From: Fictibacillus phosphorivorans
Lineage (GTDB): Bacteria; Bacillota; Bacilli; Bacillales; Fictibacillaceae
Assembly: GCF_001629705.1 (NCBI RefSeq)
Contig: NZ_CP015378.1
Span: forward strand, 1,984,001 to 2,048,000
Length of the DNA stretch: 64,000 nt
Direction of reading: 5' to 3'
A program made the position numbers and the translations under genes. This document shows, piece after piece, positions 34,808 through 42,732 of the stretch. The notes below the pieces were generated by a model, which saw nothing but the letters and a program-made list of their open reading frames with translations, was not told the DNA's origin and did no database searches. The stretch's first letter is position 1, and every line of letters begins with the position of its first letter.

Positions 34808-35548
34808 ATGCTAACAGAAGAAGAACGAAATTGGGCAAGTCAGATTTTGAGCGATAATGACCCTTTTGAAATCTCTCCATCATATTTTCATAAGAAAAAA
34901 ACTGAATTCGAAAGAAACAAAAATAAAGAAATTGTGAGAAAAGAATTAGATGGTTTAAGAAAAAAAATGATAACTGTAACTCCTGAAGAGTTAATTGAAT
35001 TAAAAAATAAAACCGCTAGGGAAAGTAAAGGAATAGCAAATTTAAAAGGGATTTATATTATCTATAATAGCTCGAAAAACATTTACTATATTGGACAAGC
35101 AGAAAGGGTTTTTGAGAGGGCATTCAACCATTTTGTTTTTGAAAAAGGGAATCCAATAATATTCGAGGATTATAAAAAGAAAGATAGATTTAGTATTAGT
35201 TTTATTCCTTTGGAAGATACTTCATTTAAAACTTTAAATGATTTAGAAGATAATGCTATAAGAGCTTACAACTCGTTAATTCCAAATGGCTATAACAGAA
35301 ATCCAGGGAATATATTGGATAAACCAATATTTAAAAATGACTCAGACAAAGAAGTTGCTGAATTACTTTTAAATAGAATAAAAGACACAGAAGTCTTTAG
35401 AGGGCTTACCAATAAAAGAAAGAGACTAAATTTCATACTCGACTTATTAGCTAATCTTGAATTACCTCGCAATATTGGTTTTGCTTTTAACTTTGTCGAA
35501 TTAATAAAAGAGTACCAAAAAACTAATAAGCAAATGAATCAAAAATAA
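34808..35548 (+). CDS. GIY-YIG nuclease-like protein (246 aa)
   Basis: A charged helical N-terminal extension (1-75) precedes a GIY-YIG domain: KGIYIIY (G81-I-Y83), NIYYIGQ (Y94-I-G96), R104 in ERAFNHF, and E147 in NDLEDNAIRAYNSLIPNGYN. All four family hallmarks are present, so it may cut DNA. The C-terminal third (FRGLTNKRKRLNFILDLLANL) is helical. GAAAGGTG before the ATG. Plus strand, between the lysis genes and the prophage end. Could be a homing-type, restriction-type or defence nuclease; undecided. Confidence 0.72.
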   Translation: MLTEEERNWASQILSDNDPFEISPSYFHKKKTEFERNKNKEIVRKELDGLRKKMITVTPEELIELKNKTARESKGIANLKGIYIIYNSSKNIYYIGQAERVFERAFNHFVFEKGNPIIFEDYKKKDRFSISFIPLEDTSFKTLNDLEDNAIRAYNSLIPNGYNRNPGNILDKPIFKNDSDKEVAELLLNRIKDTEVFRGLTNKRKRLNFILDLLANLELPRNIGFAFNFVELIKEYQKTNKQMNQK

Positions 35549-35564
35549 ATGTAATATACAGAGT

Positions 35565-35598
35565 AAAAGCCTACTTTAATCGAATGGAGTAGGCTTTT
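35565..35598. terminator. Bidirectional terminator
   Basis: AAAAGCCTACT / AGTAGGCTTTT, a perfect 11-bp stem between convergent GIY-YIG and endolysin genes. Confidence 0.9.
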
Positions 35599-35603
35599 AT
35601 ATA

Positions 35604-36278
35604 TTACAAATTCTCAATACTTACCTTGTATCCACGTTCTTTAAAGTCTTTAGCCAAAGATTCAGCGTTAACATCATTTGTTTCAATAATCAATTTAACT
35701 TGTTTCTTAACAACTACTTTCTTAATTGGTTGAGCTGCGGTTTTAATTCTGTTATGAAACTTCGTAAAAGAACCATCACGTTTCAAAATTACACGGGGAC
35801 AAAATTTACCTGAGTAAGATTGGTGAGGCTTAACTTTCATCACATCAATCTTAATTAATTCCATTAGATGAACTGTTAAAGCAATTGCGTTCTCTTCAGC
35901 TTGAGCATAGTCTTTTTGATCAACGTGTTCACAAATCTCAATACCGATTGCATTCTTATTACCTGACTTTGCTCCAGACCCATCTCCTGTATGCCACGCT
36001 GGTTCATCAAGTGGAATATGCTGATAGATAAAGTCTTCGTCTACTGAGAAATGCCATGAAGCGTAACCAGTTTTTGCTACAGGAAGTTTTGATTGGTTAT
36101 GTATATATGTATTATGTGCTTTGGCATTTGCACCACGACCACTGTTTCCAGTGTTATGAATAGCGATTTCAGTCGGGTTCATAACTCCACCTGGACGAAT
36201 TTCAGGATTACCTTTATCAACAATGTCTACAATAACTTGAGCTTTCCCTAATTGTTTTACTGTTAGTGCTTTAATCAT
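35604..36278 (-). CDS. Endolysin, N-acetylmuramoyl-L-alanine amidase (Amidase_2)
   Basis: 224 residues. Zinc amidase domain of the T7/PGRP type: IAIHNTG (first metal His), ASWHFSVDEDFIYQHIPLDEPAWHTGDG, IGIEIC with catalytic Glu, and KPHQSYSGKFCPRVIL (second His and Cys ligand). The C-terminal part (VKLIIETNDVNAESLAKDFKERGYKVSIEN) resembles a short SPOR-like wall-binding repeat. Releases phage by cutting peptidoglycan. Start at 36278 overlaps the holin end by 8 bases with GGTGA upstream; the frame is open a further 16 codons. Confidence 0.9.
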   Translation of the reverse strand: MIKALTVKQLGKAQVIVDIVDKGNPEIRPGGVMNPTEIAIHNTGNSGRGANAKAHNTYIHNQSKLPVAKTGYASWHFSVDEDFIYQHIPLDEPAWHTGDGSGAKSGNKNAIGIEICEHVDQKDYAQAEENAIALTVHLMELIKIDVMKVKPHQSYSGKFCPRVILKRDGSFTKFHNRIKTAAQPIKKVVVKKQVKLIIETNDVNAESLAKDFKERGYKVSIENL

Positions 36279-36459
36279 ATTTATCACCATTACTTTGACT
36301 AGGATTTGATACAATACCTGCTGCAATTAATATAGCTAGTAAAGCATTAACGTACTGAGTGTATTTTTCAGGTGCAAGTAATCCCATATCATTCACGAAT
36401 AGTCCGATTAGCGCAAAAAAAGCTATCCATAACGGATAACTCTTGAATTTATTTTTCAT
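36271..36459 (-). CDS. Phage holin
   Basis: 62 residues with two membrane helices (about 10-26 and 37-50) separated by a short turn and a hydrophilic tail SNPSQSNGDKYD, as in phi-LC3-type small holins. Makes the membrane lesion that lets the endolysin out. Directly between XhlA and endolysin genes. Confidence 0.85.
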   Translation of the reverse strand: MKNKFKSYPLWIAFFALIGLFVNDMGLLAPEKYTQYVNALLAILIAAGIVSNPSQSNGDKYD

Positions 36460-36472
36460 TTATAGCACTCCC

Positions 36473-36757
36473 CTATTTAAAGTACATGACTAAGCCTATA
36501 ACGATTGATACTCCCAATGAGATATAAGCTGGTACAAGTGCAAAGTTACTCCGTTTATCTAACTTTGCTTCTTTTAAATCCTCTCTTACATTCTGGATTT
36601 CTTTATCTCTACTGCGAAACATTTCATCTGCCTCTACACGAGTTAAAAAGTTTGTTTGCCAAGCATCAAATTTAGCTTCTAATCTCAGCATTACTTGACC
36701 CATTGACTCTAGTTGAGTTTCAAGTTTAGCCAATCTTTCTAGATCTTTTGATTCCAT
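36473..36757 (-). CDS. XhlA-like hemolysin/lysis protein
   Basis: 94 residues: N-terminal coiled coil (LERLAKLETQLESMGQVMLR) and one C-terminal membrane helix (LVPAYISLGVSIVIGLVMYF), the XhlA pattern. Works with the holin in Bacillus PBSX-type lysis cassettes. GAAGGTG precedes the ATG at 36757; a GTG three codons earlier is an alternative. Confidence 0.82.
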   Translation of the reverse strand: MESKDLERLAKLETQLESMGQVMLRLEAKFDAWQTNFLTRVEADEMFRSRDKEIQNVREDLKEAKLDKRSNFALVPAYISLGVSIVIGLVMYFK

Positions 36758-36781
36758 TGTTAACACCTTCTTTCCACATAT

Positions 36782-36809
36782 AAAAAAGCCCTAATTAAAT
36801 TAGGACTTT
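36782..36809 (-). terminator. Terminator-like hairpin
   Basis: AAGCCCTAATT with AATTTAATTAGGACTTT-type complement; weak, one or two mismatches. Confidence 0.45.
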
Positions 36810-36817
36810 CATAATTC

Positions 36818-37231
36818 TTATTGAGTCTTTTTCATTTCTTTTAAAGCGACTATCTTTAAAGCTTCTAGTTCTTCTTTAGAGAGTTTTGATTTTAAATCTT
36901 GGTATATTTCTTCTTTCTCTGAAGTAGTTAAACCTTCCCTTACCTTATCACGCATTTCTACCATTTCATTTACAGAGTATTTCTTAGAAACAACTTTCAT
37001 TGCTTCTTCCTTGGTTGTAAATGGCAGGTTTTCAGGAGGTTCTTCGTTAGCTTCGATATATTTCTTAATCTGAGGGTCACTAAGTAACTTATTTACCTCT
37101 TCTTCATTTGCAACTAATGTGTTAGAAACTTGATCCATTACTTTATCTGACGCATAATCCATTGCATAGTTATAACCTACAAAACCTAATCCCACTAAAA
37201 TTAAGAGAAACCATAATATCCATTTGAACAT
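36818..37231 (-). CDS. Membrane-anchored hypothetical protein (137 aa)
   Basis: One N-terminal membrane helix (WILWFLLILVGLGFVGYNYA) followed by a helical, charged domain with YSVNEMVEMRDKVREGLTTS and a KSKLSKEELEALKIVALKEM tail. GATGGTGAT before the ATG. Lies between tail-tip and lysis genes; not recognised as structural. Could be a moron. Confidence 0.6.
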   Translation of the reverse strand: MFKWILWFLLILVGLGFVGYNYAMDYASDKVMDQVSNTLVANEEEVNKLLSDPQIKKYIEANEEPPENLPFTTKEEAMKVVSKKYSVNEMVEMRDKVREGLTTSEKEEIYQDLKSKLSKEELEALKIVALKEMKKTQ

Positions 37232-37300
37232 AATATCACCATCTTTTAAAAGTTACTTAATGTGTAACATAAAACAACTACTTTTAAAAGTATAATAAAA

Positions 37301-38440
37301 TTATTTTCTTACTTCAGCTGAAGTTTGTTTTAATTCTTGTTTAATACGATTAATGAGCGTAGGACGGGATTGACCAAAAGTAGCTTCTAATTGGTAACCA
37401 GAAGGTTCTAACACCTCTTTAACCTCAGTTATCCTTGAATTTAAGGTAACTCCCCATTTTCTATTTTGAACGGTTACAATGTCACCTAAATTCCAATCTT
37501 TTTCATACACAAAAGGACCATTTGTTAATATCTGTGCTTCAAATGTTGATTCATTAGAATGCTCTAATAAATCTTGTTCGGCTCTTTCAGTGAGTTGAGC
37601 AATAATTTCAGATTCAGGAATTTGAACTTCATTGTCATCAACCTCATTTACATCCCTGGCATCAATAAAAGTTTCAATTCTATCCAAACCTATTCCAGAT
37701 CCAACCTCAATTATTCTACGGTTTACACCTTCACCTTGTCCTGCTGAGTAGGCAACATTTTTATAATTCAAATCAGAGTCCACATATTCAGCAGATTGAA
37801 TATTGTCAAAGTCTACACTGAATATTACTGGTGGATTTATAGATTGATTAGTTGTTAAGTCTCTACCTTCAATAACATCAAAATCTAACTTCTTTGTTTG
37901 TGTGTTTACTTTTATCTCCCATCCAAGACCTGAAGAAATTGATAATGTCTCTAACTCTTCAGAAATATTCTTGAATCTGCTCTGCAAAGATAACTGAGTA
38001 CCACGATTTAAGTTTGCAGATAAACTAAGCAAGTCTATTTTTCTATAAGGATCAACAGGGTCAATGAAATGATTATCTATGTAGTGCTTCATTACTGTCT
38101 CAGCGTTTCCACTTTTTCTATCGTGAGATGTATCAGGCGGAGGAATAGTTATCCTTTGACTTGTAATATGCTGCAATGAATAACCTTTAATAAACCATTG
38201 TTCTTCTCCATCTTCATTTAACTCAATTTGTCTATGCTTTATAATACCTGCTCTGTGTTTAGATCCACCAAGCAATAAGATGTTATTCTTAATAAGCCTT
38301 TCAGTGTGTTTTTTGTTGGGGTTTATACGAAACTCAAACTCGCCAACCTTATGAAATCTGCTAACAAAGATTAGTGATTCATAATCATCAATCTCAGCCA
38401 AAAGTTCTAATTGACTATTTAAAATCCTTATTGGCTTCAA
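37301..38440 (-). CDS. Siphovirus ReqiPepy6 Gp37-like tail protein
   Basis: 379 residues. N-terminus KPIRILNSQLELLAEIDDYESL with VGEFEFRI, and the C-terminal GDIVTVQN...ITEVKEV...YQLEATFGQSRPTL, are characteristic of the Gp37-like/Tal tail-tip family, which attaches to Dit and often contacts the receptor. TTG start after GGAGGG. Unusually it lies downstream of the fibre genes and small ORFs and not right after Dit. Confidence 0.82.
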   Translation of the reverse strand: MKPIRILNSQLELLAEIDDYESLIFVSRFHKVGEFEFRINPNKKHTERLIKNNILLLGGSKHRAGIIKHRQIELNEDGEEQWFIKGYSLQHITSQRITIPPPDTSHDRKSGNAETVMKHYIDNHFIDPVDPYRKIDLLSLSANLNRGTQLSLQSRFKNISEELETLSISSGLGWEIKVNTQTKKLDFDVIEGRDLTTNQSINPPVIFSVDFDNIQSAEYVDSDLNYKNVAYSAGQGEGVNRRIIEVGSGIGLDRIETFIDARDVNEVDDNEVQIPESEIIAQLTERAEQDLLEHSNESTFEAQILTNGPFVYEKDWNLGDIVTVQNRKWGVTLNSRITEVKEVLEPSGYQLEATFGQSRPTLINRIKQELKQTSAEVRK

Positions 38441-38485
38441 ATAATCCCTCCTTCCATAAAAAAAGAGGACTAGAATTAGCCCTCA

Positions 38486-38779
38486 TCACTTTTTAAAATT
38501 AAAGGTTGCTAATAAATTTCCTAAAGCCTCAAGTAATGCCAAAACAATAGAAGTGTAAATCAAATTGGAAGAAAGCATTAATGCGCCAACTTTAACCTCT
38601 TCATTTTTTTCAAACAACAAATCGTTTGTTATTCCAAGATGTTCTGATTTTAATGTTACTGCCCCATAATAATTAAATTCAGCATAAACAAACAAAGCTA
38701 GTAATAAATAGCCACCGAATTTCAAAAGATTTAAATAGTAATTTATAAGTTTCACAAAAGACTCTCCAATCCAAAACAT
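38486..38779 (-). CDS. Membrane protein (97 aa), hypothetical
   Basis: Two or three hydrophobic segments (about 7-34, 68-90) separated by a charged stretch NDLLFEKNEEVKVG. Weak ribosome site AGGTT. Inserted between tail genes; perhaps a moron such as a superinfection-exclusion protein, but there is no motif to support this. Confidence 0.5.
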   Translation of the reverse strand: MFWIGESFVKLINYYLNLLKFGGYLLLALFVYAEFNYYGAVTLKSEHLGITNDLLFEKNEEVKVGALMLSSNLIYTSIVLALLEALGNLLATFNFKK

Positions 38780-38884
38780 TATTATTAACCTAAATTAATA
38801 TCGTTCACTTTTTAATAATTGTTAGATTGGATAATAATTAGGAACTCAAATTGTTGTCTCAGATGATACAAGTGCGGAACCTTA

Positions 38885-39178
38885 TTATGTTCTTGATTGC
38901 AACATATAAAGTTTGTCCAAGTATTCCAAGTGTTCTTTTCTTTTTGATGGCTCAAGATCATCAATAAGTTTTCTAATCATAGCTCGTTGCTCTAATACTA
39001 TTTCAGATAAATCACTTCTTTTTAATCTTTGAAGTGCTGATTTAGTAATAAGAAATTCATCACTATAACCCATGTACTCTAACAATAACTTTTGAAGCCG
39101 ATCATGTTTATCGGTTTGATTTTTCAAAAACTTAAAATGCGATTTCTGGATATTTATTGTTTCATCATTATCTTTCAT
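38885..39178 (-). CDS. Hypothetical helical protein (97 aa)
   Basis: Highly charged and helical, MKDNDETINIQKSHFKFLKN at the start, ending KLYMLQSRT. GAGGTGG ribosome site lies in a hairpin arm (39188-39192 with 39218-39222). Not recognised. Confidence 0.55.
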   Translation of the reverse strand: MKDNDETINIQKSHFKFLKNQTDKHDRLQKLLLEYMGYSDEFLITKSALQRLKRSDLSEIVLEQRAMIRKLIDDLEPSKRKEHLEYLDKLYMLQSRT

Positions 39179-39187
39179 AAAAATACC

Positions 39188-39222
39188 ACCTCAGGATAAT
39201 TATACCTAAAAGATTACGAGGT
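39188..39222 (-). promoter_or_regulatory. Ribosome-site hairpin before the 97-aa gene
   Basis: On the minus strand ACCTC (39222-39218) pairs with GAGGT (39192-39188), the Shine-Dalgarno of the gene starting at 39178. Confidence 0.5.
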
Positions 39223-39298
39223 TGTCTTGTCACATGAGTATACACTTAGTTCCTTTAGTGCAAAATGGGCATAAAAAATACGCCTTCAACGGCGTTTG

Positions 39299-39424
39299 TT
39301 ATTGTGCTAATTCTCCAAGCTCTAGAGCTTCAAGTTCAGCTTTTACTTGCGGTTGTAATGTTGATGGTACTTGGCTATAAGTTTTATAACCGCGTACGAT
39401 AAGCGTTACGTATACAGTTACCAT
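39299..39424 (-). CDS. CD1375/XkdX-like small phage protein (41 aa)
   Basis: Starts MVTVYVTLIVRGYKTYSQVP and ends ALELGELAQ. The short VTVY..LI..G.KT...VP pattern is typical of XkdX/CD1375-type proteins next to tail-fibre genes. AAGGAGGTGG decides the ATG at 39424 over upstream starts. Second of two tandem paralogues. Confidence 0.7.
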   Translation of the reverse strand: MVTVYVTLIVRGYKTYSQVPSTLQPQVKAELEALELGELAQ

Positions 39425-39464
39425 ATCTATGTCCACCTCCTTCCAAAGAAGGTATGCAATCATC

Positions 39465-39593
39465 TTAATTAGCTGCAGTAGTTTCATTATCTAGTAGGTC
39501 TTGGACTTCTGCTCTGTGGATCTCTGGCACCTGTTCAATAGTCTTTGCTCCTGCCTTAATAAGCTTGTAATAGATAGTTACCATGTTAGACAT
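39465..39593 (-). CDS. CD1375/XkdX-like small phage protein, first paralogue (42 aa)
   Basis: MSNMVTIYYKLIKAGAKTIE then QVPEIHRAEVQDLLDN; shares VTIYY.LI..G.KT...VP with the next protein. Its ATG overlaps the upstream stop (TAATG), so it is translationally coupled. Confidence 0.65.
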   Translation of the reverse strand: MSNMVTIYYKLIKAGAKTIEQVPEIHRAEVQDLLDNETTAAN

Positions 39594-39907
39594 TAAGCGC
39601 CACCTCCAAGAATCATTTCATAAAGTTCTGTAATGGCTAACATATTTGAAACATTATCTTCTTTGGAAACAGTAAGTTCCGCTTCCAATTGCTGTATTTT
39701 TTCCTCAGGTGTAAACGGACGATCCTCATACTCGTAATAAAGAGTTTTATTAGTAGTGTCGTATTTGAGGATAGCCCTTTTCCCAAAAATGACCTCTTCC
39801 CCAGGTATTGTTCCGTCATATAATTTACCTTCATCATTAGAGTCGTTGCTTTTTACTGTAATATACACAACTTCGTCTTTTGAATTTGTTGTTAAAACTA
39901 GTGTCAT
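39593..39907 (-). CDS. Phage tail-region protein, XkdW-like position (104 aa)
   Basis: Beta-rich N-terminal half (MTLVLTTNSKDEVVYITVKS, FGKRAILKYD) and a C-terminal coiled coil (FTPEEKIQQLEAELTVSK) ending in GGGA. Position between fibre protein and XkdX-like proteins matches XkdW-type genes; sequence assignment is tentative. Confidence 0.6.
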   Translation of the reverse strand: MTLVLTTNSKDEVVYITVKSNDSNDEGKLYDGTIPGEEVIFGKRAILKYDTTNKTLYYEYEDRPFTPEEKIQQLEAELTVSKEDNVSNMLAITELYEMILGGGA

Positions 39908-39908
39908 A

Positions 39909-40937
39909 TTATTTACCTCCTGTATATAAGAAGTGTGGGTTTGGAAGTACAGTACCTACCCCTGTGTTATAAACTGATCTTACTAAATGTGTACCATCTT
40001 CATAACATGAAGCAATGAGCTCAATAAAACAGGAAGCAATTATGTTAGATTCTATAGTTCCGAGAGCTGTATTCACTATAGAAGTGCTATAAGTCTGGGT
40101 ATCACTTTGTACCCCTAAATATGCTTTTGTTTTATTTTTATCATAAGCTACTACCCCGTACACTCCACTTCTAGACGCTATCAAAGTGCCCACTGTTTTA
40201 TTAGAAATATCTAAATTGTATGAACCAGCGTAGCCCGTATTACTACAACCTATTATTCTATTGTCAGAAGAAACAAAGCCACTATAAACATTGTTTAGCG
40301 ACGGTGTATTTACAGACTTAAATGTCTTAGCAGTCAAATCATAAACAACAGTGTATGGTCCATCAGTACCCACTACTAATAAACCGTTTACTTCACCATA
40401 GATATACGATGGGCTATAACTTAGGGTGTAATAGATCTCCCATAAGATTCCGTTAGCATCAAATTTGTATAATCGATTTGTATTAGAAAGAACATAAGCA
40501 TAACTCTCATCAGGACTAACTAATACGGAGTAGATACGATTAGCATTGCCGGTGGGTGGATAAATTTCTGTCCATGTGCCATTTAATATATCTAGACGTA
40601 TATATCTAGGATTAGTTCCATCCCCAAAAATGGTATGGTAGAAAAGATAGTTCCCCATTATAAAACCCCTAGTTCTCATATCGCTAGGTATAGTAAACGA
40701 TGAATTAGCTGGGTGCGCTAAGCTAGATCTAATCAAGGTCTGATTCTTTTTGTTCACGATATATACTCTGCCGTTCCAGAAGAAAGCATAATATTTCTTA
40801 TTCATAGCTAAAGGAGTCGGTGCTGAATAGGAAATTCCATTTCTTATTGATCCAGTGTTAGCGTAATAAATTGGAGGTAATGGTAATTCTGTTGATACCC
40901 CTCCAAAACTTCCGCCATGCTCTTTAATATCAATCAT
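39909..40937 (-). CDS. Putative tail fibre / receptor-binding beta-propeller protein
   Basis: About 342 residues of repeating short strands with YVLSNTNRLYKFDANG-type blades, RYIRLDILNGTW and TVVYDLTAKTF, suggesting a beta-propeller. N-terminal IDIKEHGGSFGG may join the fibre. GAGGTG before the ATG at 40937. Likely the host-contacting variable protein. Start overlaps the preceding gene. Confidence 0.6.
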   Translation of the reverse strand: MIDIKEHGGSFGGVSTELPLPPIYYANTGSIRNGISYSAPTPLAMNKKYYAFFWNGRVYIVNKKNQTLIRSSLAHPANSSFTIPSDMRTRGFIMGNYLFYHTIFGDGTNPRYIRLDILNGTWTEIYPPTGNANRIYSVLVSPDESYAYVLSNTNRLYKFDANGILWEIYYTLSYSPSYIYGEVNGLLVVGTDGPYTVVYDLTAKTFKSVNTPSLNNVYSGFVSSDNRIIGCSNTGYAGSYNLDISNKTVGTLIASRSGVYGVVAYDKNKTKAYLGVQSDTQTYSTSIVNTALGTIESNIIASCFIELIASCYEDGTHLVRSVYNTGVGTVLPNPHFLYTGGK

Positions 40938-40939
40938 AA

Positions 40940-41866
40940 TCACACCTCACTTATCAAAACGCCATCAGCATCATAAGTCAGAGTAAGGTTGGTTGTTTTT
41001 TCGACTGTCATACCATTTAGCCCATAATAGGTAATATTTCGTGTCGTATAGTTTGGAGACGTTCCTCCACTTAAAATAGATCGGACAGCAAGCTTATCAT
41101 CAGATCGCTTATATTCAATGGTCGTAAAAATTCCATTCGCGTCTTTGCCTGATTTATAAACTCTAAAGTCAGTCTGTTCAACTTTTTTTCTTGCGCCATC
41201 TGGCGTTTCTTTGGCATTCCAGTCTGTCCGTTCCTGTCCGGTAATATGTGACACACCATTTGCTTTATGTGCAGCAAACTCACTTGCAGAAGCAAACCCC
41301 TCTGATTGTATACCTTCCATAAATGAATCCCATTCTGTTTGAAATTGACTTGTAGGAATACTAATCAATGAATACACTAATCCACATAAATTCTCATCTA
41401 ATCTTTCATCAATTAAATCAGCAGGATTTAAAGTTGAAGTATTTGCTCTAACTCTAATTTGAGCTAAGGAAAGTTCATAAATGAATTCATCTCGCTGCAA
41501 TGTTGGTGCAACTGGCGTTGCAGAAGCAGTACCTTGTAACACAAACAATTTAATAAAGCGACTCTGATTCCGTTTATCTAATCGCAATACAATACGATCA
41601 ATACGGTCTAAAGTCGCTTCTGGTAATGCATGTGTGAGATACAAATCACTTGTATTCTCATATCCATATCCATCTATAATGGCTTTACCTGCTTCAACGT
41701 ACGTTCTTAAATCCGTTCCTTCACACTTAACTTCTAAAGCAGGAATGTTGTCAGTATGTAATAATCCTGAGCTTAATACATTGCCGAAATAGTCGGCAAA
41801 ATCACTAGCTTGATATGTTCTTAAATCTCCAGGTGCAGAGTTAAAAAACTTTGATATTTCAGCCAT
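40940..41866 (-). CDS. Phage tail/baseplate protein with fibre-type motif
   Basis: 308 residues. N-terminus MAEISKFFNSAPGDLRTYQA with ADYFGNVLSSGLL is common in siphovirus baseplate upper proteins; the middle HKANGVSHITGQERTDWNAK is a short collagen-like/fibre linker seen in many tail fibres. C-terminus beta-rich. AAAGG places the start at the fourth codon of the open frame (41866). Confidence 0.68.
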   Translation of the reverse strand: MAEISKFFNSAPGDLRTYQASDFADYFGNVLSSGLLHTDNIPALEVKCEGTDLRTYVEAGKAIIDGYGYENTSDLYLTHALPEATLDRIDRIVLRLDKRNQSRFIKLFVLQGTASATPVAPTLQRDEFIYELSLAQIRVRANTSTLNPADLIDERLDENLCGLVYSLISIPTSQFQTEWDSFMEGIQSEGFASASEFAAHKANGVSHITGQERTDWNAKETPDGARKKVEQTDFRVYKSGKDANGIFTTIEYKRSDDKLAVRSILSGGTSPNYTTRNITYYGLNGMTVEKTTNLTLTYDADGVLISEV

Positions 41867-41880
41867 TTTTTTCATCCTTT

Positions 41881-42732
41881 CTATACAGCGTTATATAATT
41901 TGCTGTATCTTATATTTACAATTGCTCCTTGTATATCACTGTCTGCTGAATATTCGATAATGTTCTCTCCGATAGCAAGTTTAAAGAATGTACTATCTAA
42001 ATCAATCCAGTTGAATACATTCGTAACTGTTCCATCAGGTGAAACAAACTCAACTGTTTTCCTTCCATCAGTAGTATCAACTCTCATGAATTCACCTTCA
42101 TTTAAAGTTTGATTTACTTTAATAAACTCACCAGTTGTTATATTTGTAATGATTGGATTTGTAGCAGCTCCATAGAACTCTATATAAATAGGTGCAGGAG
42201 CATCACCATCGTTTATTATTGTTCTTTGATCACGTTGAATCCCCATTTCAAAAATACCCTCAAAGGGAAATTGAAATAGAGGTTCAAAAGTAGGTTCCTC
42301 AGTAATTGATGTTGATTTCCAATAAGGTGAAGGACACAGAAAAGTAAGCATACATCTTTGATGCCGATTTCCTCTGTTTTCACCATCAGGAAAAACTGGA
42401 ACACTTTCAGCTACAGCATCTATTTCTCTAATTAAGTATCCATTGTCATATCTTAAAGTACCTTTTCCAAGCTTCGGATTTGTTACCCTTGAAAACTCTC
42501 TACGTCTCTCAGATAGTTGTTTATAATTTAATCCTTTGATAATGAATTCAATTTCTACAAATCTTTCATTTAGGATTGTTTGAATTAAAGTACTTCCATC
42601 TTGGAAAGGTGATTTTTGAGTTTGATTATCCGCTCCTACATCACCTAATCCATTTACAGAAACCAATGAAAAAGAGACTCCATCGAATTTAATAGAGTCT
42701 CCATTGGCATTTATAAAAGTTAATGTTTCCAT
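41881..42732 (-). CDS. Distal tail protein (Dit), phage tail family
   Basis: 283 residues. N-terminal METLTFINANGDSIKFDGVS and the LNERFVEIEFIIKGLNYKQL block followed by CPSPYWKS belong to the phage_tail/Dit (SPP1 gp19.1-like) family, the hub linking tail tube to tip. Begins one base after the tape-measure stop. Confidence 0.85.
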   Translation of the reverse strand: METLTFINANGDSIKFDGVSFSLVSVNGLGDVGADNQTQKSPFQDGSTLIQTILNERFVEIEFIIKGLNYKQLSERRREFSRVTNPKLGKGTLRYDNGYLIREIDAVAESVPVFPDGENRGNRHQRCMLTFLCPSPYWKSTSITEEPTFEPLFQFPFEGIFEMGIQRDQRTIINDGDAPAPIYIEFYGAATNPIITNITTGEFIKVNQTLNEGEFMRVDTTDGRKTVEFVSPDGTVTNVFNWIDLDSTFFKLAIGENIIEYSADSDIQGAIVNIRYSKLYNAV

